A DNA stretch of 12,553 nt from positions 1 to 12,553 of the forward strand of contig JAUIEY010000040.1 of assembly GCA_030429685.1 (NCBI GenBank). Reading direction: 5' to 3'. The stretch comes from Gammaproteobacteria bacterium (lineage in GTDB: Bacteria > Pseudomonadota > Gammaproteobacteria > Steroidobacterales > GCA-2729495). Of this stretch, positions 1 to 6,563 are shown in pieces (within the stretch, counting starts at the first letter, position 1; each line of letters opens with the position of its first letter). A program made the translations under genes and the position numbers. Under the pieces are notes generated by a model, which saw nothing but the letters and a program-made list of their open reading frames with translations, was not told the DNA's origin and did not search any database.

Positions 1-1429
1 GTGTTGCCTCGCGTATCTCGTGCACATACGCGGTGGCAGCCGGATTCGGTTGCGGCTTCTGCAATCGGCGCAGATAGTCCGCTTCGGGCACCTCCTTATG
101 CATCGGCAGCCATTCATCGAACCAGTGGAATACCACTTCAAAACTGAAAATATGCGTCTGCATGGCGGTAAACAGCGTGGAAACGCGAATGTTCAGTTCA
201 TCGAGTTTGCTTTGATGCGCGGCCTGCAAGGCGTCGAACTGTTCGATGAGCAGCCTGACATCGCTATGCGGCACCTTGGCATTGAGTGCCGCCCAGCGCT
301 CGCCGGCCGGACCCACCGCGCCGTTCAGATTGTCGAACGGTGCCGCTCGCGCCGCCAGGGGAATCGAATTGGGTATTTCCTGGCCGCCCTGTTGCGCCGC
401 CAGGCGCCGGCAAATAGCCGCGTCAGCCTGCACTGCGCTGCGGCTGCGGGCCGCGCAGGCCAGATGCAGCGAATGGGCATGTTCCGGCACCAGGTTTTTA
501 CCCGCCACGACCACGCCGATACCGGCTTTGATACCGGCCAGCAGATTGCGCTGCCCGGTCACAATATCACGGAGACGCCGCACATCGCTGCCAAGCGTGC
601 CACTTTGCATGTTGCGCGCCGTAGTTTCGGGGTCCAGCACATAGATCTCTTCGGCCGCATCGGCACGCCCGATTTGCGACAGTGCGGCAGCCGCCGCCTG
701 CGCATCGGCAAATGCAAATGACAGGCACTCGGTATGCGCGGGCATTGCAATGAGCCTGAAGGTAGCCTCAGTCTTGATACCCAGCGCGCCGCTGTCATGC
801 AAAAACAGGCCGGTCAGATCCGGGCCGTGAGCGCGATAAAAAGGTTTGCCACCGCGAAACGCAGCATGACCGGTGCGCAGTATTTTGCCGTCGCCACTGA
901 CGACCTCCAGCCCCAGCACCTGGTCGGCGGCACAGCCATAGCGTGCCGAACCGAAAAATACCGCACCGTTGGACAGGCCGCCACCGACCGTTGCGCGGCG
1001 CCCGGAAAAAGTGCCAAAAAACGGCAGCCGCAGACCGCGCGGCTGCAGTTCTTTGTAGATGGCTTCCCAGGTTGTGCCGGCCCGCACCGTGATGGTCATG
1101 CCCTGCTCGTCCACGGCCACGATGCCCTGCATGTCGGCGGTATCAACCACCACGGAGGCGTTGCTGTCGGGAGTGTAGCCGCCGGTGTAGGACATGCCGC
1201 CGCCCCGCGGCAGCAGGGCAAAACCCGCCGCTGTTACCAGCCGGGCCGCAGCGGCCAGCATAGGCGTATCGGCCGGACGAATAACCGCAGCACAGGTTGC
1301 GCCGCGGGCGTAAAAGTCACTGGAGTAAAGCTCGCGCTGTTGTGTGTCGTCAAGAACACGTGAGCTACCCATCTGCTCACGCAATTGCGCAATCAATTTC
1401 TGACCGGCTGCTGATTCCGAACCCTGCAT
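1..1429 (-). CDS. FAD-linked oxidase (glycolate oxidase GlcD / D-lactate dehydrogenase-like), C-terminus beyond left edge
   Basis: The minus-strand frame stays open for 476 codons and leaves the window at base 1, so the C-terminus is missing. The N-terminal half is a PCMH-type FAD-binding domain: the PP-loop reads PRGGGMSYTGGY at residues 74-85, a second flavin-contact stretch (GTFSGRR then TVGGGLSNGAVFFGSARYG) spans 139-165, and DLTGLF...SGALGIKTEA at about 204-222 matches the DLTGLF..SEGTLG signature of the family. The remainder is the start of the FAD-oxidase C-terminal domain. Family members oxidise a 2-hydroxy acid or similar substrate and pass electrons to a quinone, cytochrome or oxygen; the substrate cannot be read here. 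The start is ATG at 1429, with GAGGA five bases upstream on the minus strand. An ATTCTA at 1466-1471 (TAGAAT on the minus strand) is a possible -10. The gene diverges from the monooxygenase-like gene at 1574. Long plus-strand frames opposite it are shadows. Confidence 0.88.
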   Translation of the reverse strand, partial: MQGSESAAGQKLIAQLREQMGSSRVLDDTQQRELYSSDFYARGATCAAVIRPADTPMLAAAARLVTAAGFALLPRGGGMSYTGGYTPDSNASVVVDTADMQGIVAVDEQGMTITVRAGTTWEAIYKELQPRGLRLPFFGTFSGRRATVGGGLSNGAVFFGSARYGCAADQVLGLEVVSGDGKILRTGHAAFRGGKPFYRAHGPDLTGLFLHDSGALGIKTEATFRLIAMPAHTECLSFAFADAQAAAAALSQIGRADAAEEIYVLDPETTARNMQSGTLGSDVRRLRDIVTGQRNLLAGIKAGIGVVVAGKNLVPEHAHSLHLACAARSRSAVQADAAICRRLAAQQGGQEIPNSIPLAARAAPFDNLNGAVGPAGERWAALNAKVPHSDVRLLIEQFDALQAAHQSKLDELNIRVSTLFTAMQTHIFSFEVVFHWFDEWLPMHKEVPEADYLRRLQKPQPNPAATAYVHEIREAT

Positions 1430-1573
1430 TGGTATCCTCGCCACGCGAACAGGCGTCTGAAGTTTATTCTAGCGGGGCAGGTGAACAGTAGAAATACTTT
1501 GGGTTGAATTGACCGGTATCACGTCGGTTCGTAGACTGCCCGATATCCGCTTGGGCAGCACCGCAACGCAATT

Positions 1574-1921
1574 ATGCAAATTCCCACCGTCGTCATTGTC
1601 ATGTTTCCCGCCAATACCGATCAGAGTACGGCGGAATTGCGCGCGCTGCTCGAATCTGCGGGGCCTGACTACATCAACATTCCGGGCTTGCTGCGCAAAT
1701 ACTTTCTCGGCGGCGACGGCGTAGCCGGTGGTGTCTACGAATGGGCCGACCGCGCCAGCGCGGAAGCGTTTTATGACACAGACTGGTATGCAGCCATGCG
1801 AAAGCATGCGGGCGCCGAGCCTGAAGTCAGGTTTTATGACTCGCCGGCCATAGCCGATGGCGTAAACCACGAATTGACTATCTTCCTGCCCGGCGCTACA
1901 AACGCGTCACAGGCAAACTAA
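1574..1921 (+). CDS. Small monooxygenase-like protein, dimeric alpha/beta-barrel (YdhR/ABM-like) family
   Basis: 115 residues. The pattern is that of ferredoxin-like dimeric alpha/beta-barrel proteins of the YdhR / antibiotic-biosynthesis-monooxygenase type: a first strand (VVIVMFPA, 6-13), a helix (AELRALLES, 20-28), PGLLRKYFL at 37-45, the strand GGVYEW at 52-57, then a helix with AEAFYDTDWYAAM and a last strand EVRFYDSP. Members are usually small cytosolic dimers. Some are cofactor-free monooxygenases, and for many the substrate is unknown, as here. No upstream alternative start exists, because a stop lies in frame at 1532, so ATG 1574 is used although its ribosome site is poor. A six-base inverted repeat (CTGCCC 1536-1541, GGGCAG 1553-1558) lies in the leader. 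The stop is only 17 bases before the EncFtn-like gene, so the two are probably co-transcribed, which hints at a shared oxidative or iron-related role. Confidence 0.75.
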   Translation: MQIPTVVIVMFPANTDQSTAELRALLESAGPDYINIPGLLRKYFLGGDGVAGGVYEWADRASAEAFYDTDWYAAMRKHAGAEPEVRFYDSPAIADGVNHELTIFLPGATNASQAN

Positions 1922-1938
1922 TACTTGAGGACAACAAC

Positions 1939-2226
1939 ATGGCCAACGAGGGTTATCACGAGGCGCTCGACCAACTTTCTGATGCAACCAAAGACATGCA
2001 TCGCGCCATCGTATCGCTGATGGAAGAACTGGAAGCGGTGGACTGGTACAACCAGCGGGTTGATGCCTGCACCGACAAGGAATTAAAGGCAATTCTCGAA
2101 CACAACCGCGACGAAGAAAAAGAACACGCCGCGATGGTACTGGAATGGATCCGCCGCCAGGACCCGACTTTCGATAGTGAACTAAAAGACTATCTGTTCA
2201 CAGACAAGCCCATAGCGCATAAATAA
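1939..2226 (+). CDS. Encapsulated-ferritin (EncFtn) family ferroxidase without an encapsulin-targeting tail
   Basis: 95 residues, two antiparallel helices plus a short third. From memory it aligns closely with Rhodospirillum rubrum EncFtn: HRAIVSLMEELEAVDWY (21-37), then HNRDEEKEHAAMVLEW (55-70), then YLFTDKPI (85-92). The residues described for the EncFtn ferroxidase and entry sites are all present: E29, E30, E32, W36, Y37, E60 and H63 here, matching E31, E32, E34, W38, Y39, E62 and H65 there. EncFtn oxidises Fe(II) and forms an annular decamer with iron at subunit interfaces; it cannot store iron alone and normally delivers it inside an encapsulin shell. Here the protein stops three residues after the conserved core (AHK), with no linker and no cargo peptide of the LTVGSLRR kind, and no encapsulin gene is in the window. 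GAGGA precedes the ATG by eight or nine bases. It is probably translated with the upstream barrel protein, and converges on oxyR with only seven bases between. Confidence 0.88.
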   Translation: MANEGYHEALDQLSDATKDMHRAIVSLMEELEAVDWYNQRVDACTDKELKAILEHNRDEEKEHAAMVLEWIRRQDPTFDSELKDYLFTDKPIAHK

Positions 2227-2233
2227 GCTCGGC

Positions 2234-3103
2234 CTAGCGCGCAAATATTTCGATCAGCTTATCGATCACCTGCTGCCGCGCAGTGGTTTTGCGCCACACC
2301 AGACCAATGGTCCGGTGCGGTGCCGGGCTGGCAAACGGTACGTACTGAATACCCGCTTCCTGCGGCGGAATGGCAATCTTCGGCATAAAGGTAATACCGG
2401 TGCCGGCCTTCACCATCTGCCGCAGAGTTTCCAGGCTGGTGGCGCGGAAATCCTGCGCTTCGGCAATGCCATTTAGCTGACAAACGTCGAGCGCCTGATC
2501 GCGCAGGCAATGGCCTTCTTCGAGCAACATCAGGCGGCGGTTTTTCAGATCTTTCTGATCAATGCTCCCTTCGCCGGCAAGTTCATGCCCCGGCGGCACG
2601 GCCAGTAAAAACTCATCGTCGAACAACGGCCGGCTGACCAGAAAATCGTCGTGCACGGGTAATGCCAGCAATGCGGCATCAATATCACCGTGAATCAGTT
2701 TGTCGAGCAGCACCGCAGTTTTTTCCTCGACCAGAATCAGGCGCAGGTCCGGCAGTGCCTGCCGCACCCTGGTGACAAGCTCGGGAAAAATGTAGGTGGC
2801 CAGCGTGGGAAACGCACCCAGCCGGAACCGGCCTGACAACGGATCCTGGCAACTCACGGCCACATCCTGAATGGTTTCAACCTCACGCAGAATGCGCCGC
2901 GCCGAACGCGCGATCTGCTCGCCGCTTTCGGTCAGCATGACGCGGCGGTTGGTTCGTTCCAGCAGTTTGACGCCGAGTTCCTCTTCGAGCTTTTTAATCT
3001 GGCCGCTCAAAGTGGGCTGACTGACGCAGCATTGATCGGCCGCCTGACCGAAATGCTGCAATTCAGCAACGGCGAGAAAATAGCGCAAATCCCTGATATT
3101 CAT
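2234..3103 (-). CDS. oxyR: OxyR, hydrogen-peroxide-sensing LysR-type regulator
   Basis: 289 residues. The N-terminal winged helix is typical LysR: MNIRDLRYFLAVAELQHFGQ, then the recognition helix around SQPTLSGQIKKLEEELG (28-44). The C-terminal sensing domain holds the diagnostic stretch LLEEGHCLRDQALDVC, with the cysteines at 199 and 208, the numbers of the peroxidatic and resolving cysteines of E. coli OxyR. FRATSLETLRQMVKAGTGIT (219-238) is also the OxyR signature. Peroxide forms the C199-C208 disulphide, and the oxidised tetramer activates catalase, peroxidase and iron-control genes. The start is ATG at 3103, with AGGG and GGG just upstream. It is divergent from katG across 117 bp, and the operator described separately begins only 15 bases from its start codon, so autorepression is likely. 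C25, C26 and C85 are additional cysteines. No clear terminator separates it from the convergent EncFtn-like gene. Confidence 0.95.
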   Translation of the reverse strand: MNIRDLRYFLAVAELQHFGQAADQCCVSQPTLSGQIKKLEEELGVKLLERTNRRVMLTESGEQIARSARRILREVETIQDVAVSCQDPLSGRFRLGAFPTLATYIFPELVTRVRQALPDLRLILVEEKTAVLLDKLIHGDIDAALLALPVHDDFLVSRPLFDDEFLLAVPPGHELAGEGSIDQKDLKNRRLMLLEEGHCLRDQALDVCQLNGIAEAQDFRATSLETLRQMVKAGTGITFMPKIAIPPQEAGIQYVPFASPAPHRTIGLVWRKTTARQQVIDKLIEIFAR

Positions 3104-3117
3104 AGCCCTGCCCTACG

Positions 3118-3154
3118 ATAGGAATTACCTATCGTACCTATAGAAATAAACGAT
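3118..3154. promoter_or_regulatory. OxyR operator between oxyR and katG
   Basis: The bases read ATAG-N7-CTAT-N7-ATAG-N7-CGAT at 3118-3121, 3129-3132, 3140-3143 and 3151-3154. This is the four-element tandem OxyR consensus with every spacer exactly seven bases and a single mismatch (CGAT for CTAT) in the last element. The position, 66 bases before the katG start and 14 bases before the oxyR start, suits activation of katG and repression of oxyR. A ten-base palindrome CTATCGATAG at 3185-3194 lies between the site and katG but is not in register with it. I see no convincing -10 for katG. Confidence 0.87.
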
Positions 3155-3220
3155 TTTTAATAGCTTATACCATTGGATATGGTTCTATCGATAGTGAATT
3201 AACATCATGAGGGTAAAGCC

Positions 3221-5416
3221 ATGAAGAGAGGAAGATCATTTCTGACCGCGATGGCGGCAGCAGCGATAACGCTGTCTGCTGCGCCACTGGCGGCAGAAGA
3301 AACCCGCGATAACCAGTTCTGGTGGCCGGAACAACTTGACCTGTCACCGCTGCGCGATCAGGACAATCGCTCCAACCCGCTGGGTGAGAATTTTGATTAC
3401 GCGCAGGCTTTTAACAAACTGGATCTTGATGCGGTTAAAAAGGATATCGATTTTGTTTTGACCGACTCACAGGACTGGTGGCCGGCTGACTGGGGCAACT
3501 ACGGTCCATTATTCATCCGTATGGCCTGGCACAGCGCCGGCACCTACCGCACCCTTGACGGTCGCGGCGGCGGTGACGGCGGGCAGCAGCGTTTCGATCC
3601 GCTGAACAGCTGGCCCGACAACGGCAATCTCGACAAGGCACGACGCCTGCTGTGGCCGGTGAAACAAAAATACGGTGCCAGCCTGTCATGGGGTGACCTG
3701 ATGATTCTGGCAGGCAACGTGTCGCTGGAGAACATGGGGTTTGAAACCTATGGATTTGCCGGCGGTCGCACCGATGCATGGGAACCTGACATTGTTTACT
3801 GGGGTCCGGAAGTCGAGATGCTTGCCAGCGACCGGCGCGGCAAGGACGGCGAACTGGAACGCCCGCTCGGCGCCATGCATATGGGCCTTATCTATGTGAA
3901 CCCGGAAGGCCCGATGGGCAAACCTGATCCGGTCGGCTCGGCCAAAAACATCCGCACGTCATTCGGCCGCATGGCAATGAATGATGAGGAAACCGTGGCA
4001 CTGATTGCCGGCGGTCACACCTTCGGCAAAATGCACGGTGCCCGCAATCCGGCAGACTGTGTGGCTGCTGAGCCGGCGGCTGCCAGTATCGAAGAACAGG
4101 GACTGGGCTGGACTAACAGTTGTGGCAAGGGCCACTCGGAAGACACCACCACCAGCGGTCTGGAAGGCGCATGGACGCAATTGCCGACGCAATGGACCAT
4201 CCTCTACCTGCAGAATCTGCTGACGCTGGACTGGAAACAGACCCGCAGCCCGGCCGGCGCCATCATCTGGATTCCCACCGATGAAGCCATGCACACTGCC
4301 GTGCCGGATGCGCATGTCGAAGGCAAGTACAACCCGCCGGTTATGACCACCGCCGACCTTGCTGTGAAATTCGACCCCGCTTACCGCAAAATCGCCGAGC
4401 GCTTTCTCGCCAACCCGAAAGAGTATCAGCAGGCTTTTGCCAAAGCCTGGTACAAGCTGACGCATCGTGACATGGGCCCGCGCGCCCGTTACCTCGGTAG
4501 CGACATTCCCGGCGACGAAATGATCTGGCAGGATCCGGTGCCGGCTGGCAAGACTGTCAGCAAGCGCGATGCCAACAAGATCAAAGAGGATATTCTGGAC
4601 TCCGGTCTGAGCGTCTCTGATCTGGTGCGCACCGCCTGGGCGTCGGCCGGCAGTTTCCGCGCCAGCGACATGCGCGGCGGTGCCAACGGTGCGCGCGTTG
4701 CACTGGCGCCGATGAAGAGCTGGGCTGTGAATGATCCGCAGAATCTCGCCAGGGTGCTGGCAAAGCTTAATGAGATTCGGGCTGACTACGACATTTCGCT
4801 GGCCGACACTATCGTGCTGGGCGGCGCTGCAGCTATTGAGAAGGCCGCGGCAGATGCGGGCGTAAAGGTTGAAGTGCCGTTTGTATCAGGACGCGGTGAC
4901 GCCACCCAGGCGCAAACGGATCAGAACTCGTTTGCTCTGCTGGAACTGCATGCCGACGCATTCCGCAACTATTACGACGCTGCCAACGCCTACCGCCCGC
5001 CGGCAGAAATGCTGGTGGATCGTGCTGACCAGCTTTCGCTGACGGTTCCGGAAATGACCGCCCTGGTTGGCGGCCTGCGGGCACTGAATGCGAATGCCGG
5101 CGGTTCGACAAACGGTGTGTTCACCGATCGCCCCGGCGTACTCAGCAATGACTTTTTCGTCAATCTGCTCGACATGTCCACCATCTGGCGCAAGGCCGGC
5201 AGTGAAGGCGTTTACGAAGGCGTAGACCGGGCCTCGGGCAAAGTGAAGTTCACTGCCACACCGGTGGATCTGATCTTTGGTTCCAACTCCGAGCTGCGGA
5301 CAGTCGCCGAAGTGTATGCCTATAACGATGGTCAGGAACGCCTGGTGAATGACTTTGTCGCGGCATGGGTCAAAGTGATGCAACTGGATCGTTTCGATCT
5401 GCGTCACGACCTGTAG
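3221..5416 (+). CDS. katG: Catalase-peroxidase KatG with a Sec signal peptide (periplasmic)
   Basis: 731 residues, the usual two-domain length (E. coli KatG is 726) plus a leader. Residues 1-25 form a Sec signal (MKRGR, then hydrophobic LTAMAAAAITLSA, cleavage near PLAA|EE), so the enzyme is probably exported. The N-terminal heme domain has the distal set IRMAWHSAGTYR (R100, W103, H104), the tyrosine of GLIYVNPEGP (Y225) and M251 of RMAMND, which form the Trp-Tyr-Met crosslink needed for catalase activity, and the proximal heme histidine H266 in AGGHTFGK. THRDMGP near 414-420 carries the mobile arginine. The C-terminal half is the heme-less duplicated domain (VRTAWASAGSFR at 469-480). It dismutates H2O2 and has peroxidase activity. 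GAGGG precedes the ATG by eight bases. It is divergent from oxyR and downstream of an OxyR operator, so it is likely peroxide-induced. Confidence 0.95.
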   Translation: MKRGRSFLTAMAAAAITLSAAPLAAEETRDNQFWWPEQLDLSPLRDQDNRSNPLGENFDYAQAFNKLDLDAVKKDIDFVLTDSQDWWPADWGNYGPLFIRMAWHSAGTYRTLDGRGGGDGGQQRFDPLNSWPDNGNLDKARRLLWPVKQKYGASLSWGDLMILAGNVSLENMGFETYGFAGGRTDAWEPDIVYWGPEVEMLASDRRGKDGELERPLGAMHMGLIYVNPEGPMGKPDPVGSAKNIRTSFGRMAMNDEETVALIAGGHTFGKMHGARNPADCVAAEPAAASIEEQGLGWTNSCGKGHSEDTTTSGLEGAWTQLPTQWTILYLQNLLTLDWKQTRSPAGAIIWIPTDEAMHTAVPDAHVEGKYNPPVMTTADLAVKFDPAYRKIAERFLANPKEYQQAFAKAWYKLTHRDMGPRARYLGSDIPGDEMIWQDPVPAGKTVSKRDANKIKEDILDSGLSVSDLVRTAWASAGSFRASDMRGGANGARVALAPMKSWAVNDPQNLARVLAKLNEIRADYDISLADTIVLGGAAAIEKAAADAGVKVEVPFVSGRGDATQAQTDQNSFALLELHADAFRNYYDAANAYRPPAEMLVDRADQLSLTVPEMTALVGGLRALNANAGGSTNGVFTDRPGVLSNDFFVNLLDMSTIWRKAGSEGVYEGVDRASGKVKFTATPVDLIFGSNSELRTVAEVYAYNDGQERLVNDFVAAWVKVMQLDRFDLRHDL

Positions 5417-5421
5417 TGGCG

Positions 5422-5456
5422 GACGGTTGTGGCGGCCGCTGGCCGTCACAACTGTT
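5422..5456 (+). repeat. Long hairpin just after katG
   Basis: GTTGTGGCGGCC (5426-5437) pairs with GGCCGTCACAAC (5441-5452) around a three-base GCT loop, with one G-U. The stem can be lengthened to 5422-5456 with further wobble pairs. It starts six bases after the katG stop and has no T tract, so it is more likely a 3'-end protecting structure or an assisting hairpin than a terminator by itself. Confidence 0.6.
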
Positions 5457-5463
5457 GCCGGTT

Positions 5464-5496
5464 AAAAAAAAGCCCGCTGATTAGCGGGCTTTTTTT
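5464..5496. terminator. Bidirectional rho-independent terminator for katG and the facing CTERM gene
   Basis: AGCCCGCT (5471-5478), loop GATT, AGCGGGCT (5483-5490), followed by a T run to 5496 and preceded by an A run from 5464. The A and T runs on the two flanks let it work on both strands, between the convergent katG and the minus-strand gene ending at 5518. Confidence 0.9.
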
Positions 5497-5517
5497 ATTG
5501 CAGAGTCGGGACTGTAT

Positions 5518-6135
5518 TTATTTGCGCCGCAGCCATCCCAGCAGACCCAGCGCTGAGCCGAACAGCCAGACCGCTGCAGGCACCGGAACCACTGTGAAAG
5601 TAAACACATAGCCGCCGGCACCACTGGCAATCAGGTATTCGGATTGCTCGGTAATCACCAGCGTAGAGCCGACATTTTCAACCACCGAAATGCCATCACA
5701 GGCATTGCCGATACCGTTCAGCAGATTGCCCGCGAAACAGGCGTTAGTGCCGGTCACACCGTCATTCTGCGTGGCGCTGCTCCAGGTACCCGCAAGGCCC
5801 GCCCAGCTGTCGGTGCAGGGTGTGCCCGCAGTTTCGACGCAGGTCTCTGTCTTGGAGATGGACGTGCCGCCAACCGTAGTTGACCAGGTGCCATCAGTGT
5901 AAGTGAAAGACGAAACCGGGTTATTCCACGAAAAATTGACGCCGGCTACGGTAACCACGCCGCCCGCTGAAACGGTTGCTGTCCCGCTGGGCGCAATCGG
6001 CCCGCCGGTCATAGAAGTTGGTGTGGTATTAACAGAATTGTATTGCGCGACATCCGTCAGAACGTAGACACCTGCCGCTGATGCACCGGACGCCATGAAC
6101 GTCAGCGCAATGATCCCCCAGAAAAGATTCCTCAT
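5518..6135 (-). CDS. Small exported VPxxA-CTERM (exosortase-sorted) protein
   Basis: 205 residues from ATG 6135, chosen over an in-frame TTG at 6150 because GGAAGGGG lies immediately upstream of the ATG. An N-terminal signal (RNLFWGIIALTFMASGASA, cleavage near residue 20) is followed by a low-complexity Gly/Thr/Ser/Val-rich body, probably beta structure. The tail 183-205 is VPVPAAVWLFGSALGLLGW followed by LRRK: a VPxPA motif, a hydrophobic span and basic end. This is the VPLPA/PEP-CTERM signal, which an exosortase of the EpsH/XrtA kind recognises, usually in biofilm or exopolysaccharide-linked export. Exactly four cysteines (99, 107, 133, 146) suggest two disulphides in the mature protein. 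The body matches no family I know. It diverges from the repeat CTERM gene, whose tail is nearly the same, and faces katG across a shared terminator. Confidence 0.82.
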   Translation of the reverse strand: MRNLFWGIIALTFMASGASAAGVYVLTDVAQYNSVNTTPTSMTGGPIAPSGTATVSAGGVVTVAGVNFSWNNPVSSFTYTDGTWSTTVGGTSISKTETCVETAGTPCTDSWAGLAGTWSSATQNDGVTGTNACFAGNLLNGIGNACDGISVVENVGSTLVITEQSEYLIASGAGGYVFTFTVVPVPAAVWLFGSALGLLGWLRRK

Positions 6136-6563
6136 GATCCCCTTCCGCAATTATTGGTATGTGTTGCGTTGTTATTTGCACCTGACGATGAACCGGTACT
6201 TCATCGAAAAGCGTCTTCACGATAACAAAAACACTACACAATGCAAAACGTCTTTGCGGGGATGATTTGTATGATGCATTACGAAAAATTGTGTACCAGT
6301 CGGTGACAAATAAAACAAAAAAATCACTGGCTTAGTACCAGTCGGTGACATGGTTATCTTTTTACATAAGACCTCAATTTACGGTGTGCGGAGGTCGCAA
6401 ATCCGCTTGAGTTGTGCCTACAATCGGGGCGCCGAGTCTGTACCAGAGTCTGGGCCAAAAAAATAAAGGCCGCAGGGCGACGGCGCAAAATCCAGCGCAA
6501 AAAGTCTGCTACTGCCGCTAAGCAAATAGCATTGCAAATAATATTGAGAGGGGCTTGAGGGGG
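6136..6563. other. AT-rich spacer between the two divergent CTERM genes
   Basis: About 430 bases with no believable gene on either strand. It must hold the promoters for both flanking CTERM genes. Contents I can see: a pair of 16-bp direct repeats with a shortened third copy (annotated separately), a TACAAT hexamer at 6420-6425 that could be a -10, a GAGTCTG repeat at 6434 and 6446, and GCGCAAAA twice near 6483-6503. I found no sigma-54 type GG-N10-GC element. Confidence 0.6.
6293..6350. repeat. 16-bp direct repeat pair, possible operator
   Basis: GTACCAGTCGGTGACA occurs at 6293-6308 and again, without change, at 6335-6350. The start-to-start distance is 42 bases, close to four helical turns. 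Its first part recurs as GTACCAG at 6440-6446. The core ACC-AGTC-GGT is an imperfect palindrome with three-base arms, of the kind bound by TetR-like dimers. Location between divergent promoters supports an operator role, but no regulator gene in the window matches it. Confidence 0.6.

Noticed and set aside
20..1363. Two long plus-strand frames (20-721 and 734-1363)
   Set aside because: They lie opposite the FAD-linked oxidase, read as Arg/His/Ala-rich nonsense and match no family, whereas the minus strand gives a continuous, motif-bearing protein.
3185..3194. CTATCGATAG palindrome as a second OxyR site
   Set aside because: The two tetranucleotides are separated by only two bases and not seven, and no further elements are in register.
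4886..5449. 187-residue minus-strand frame within katG (and others such as 3959-4465)
   Set aside because: Antisense to well-conserved katG coding sequence; composition typical of shadow frames in GC-rich DNA.
6136..6563. Sigma-54 promoter for the CTERM genes, as seen for some exosortase-linked genes
   Set aside because: No GG-N10-GC element with the expected flanks was found on either strand.
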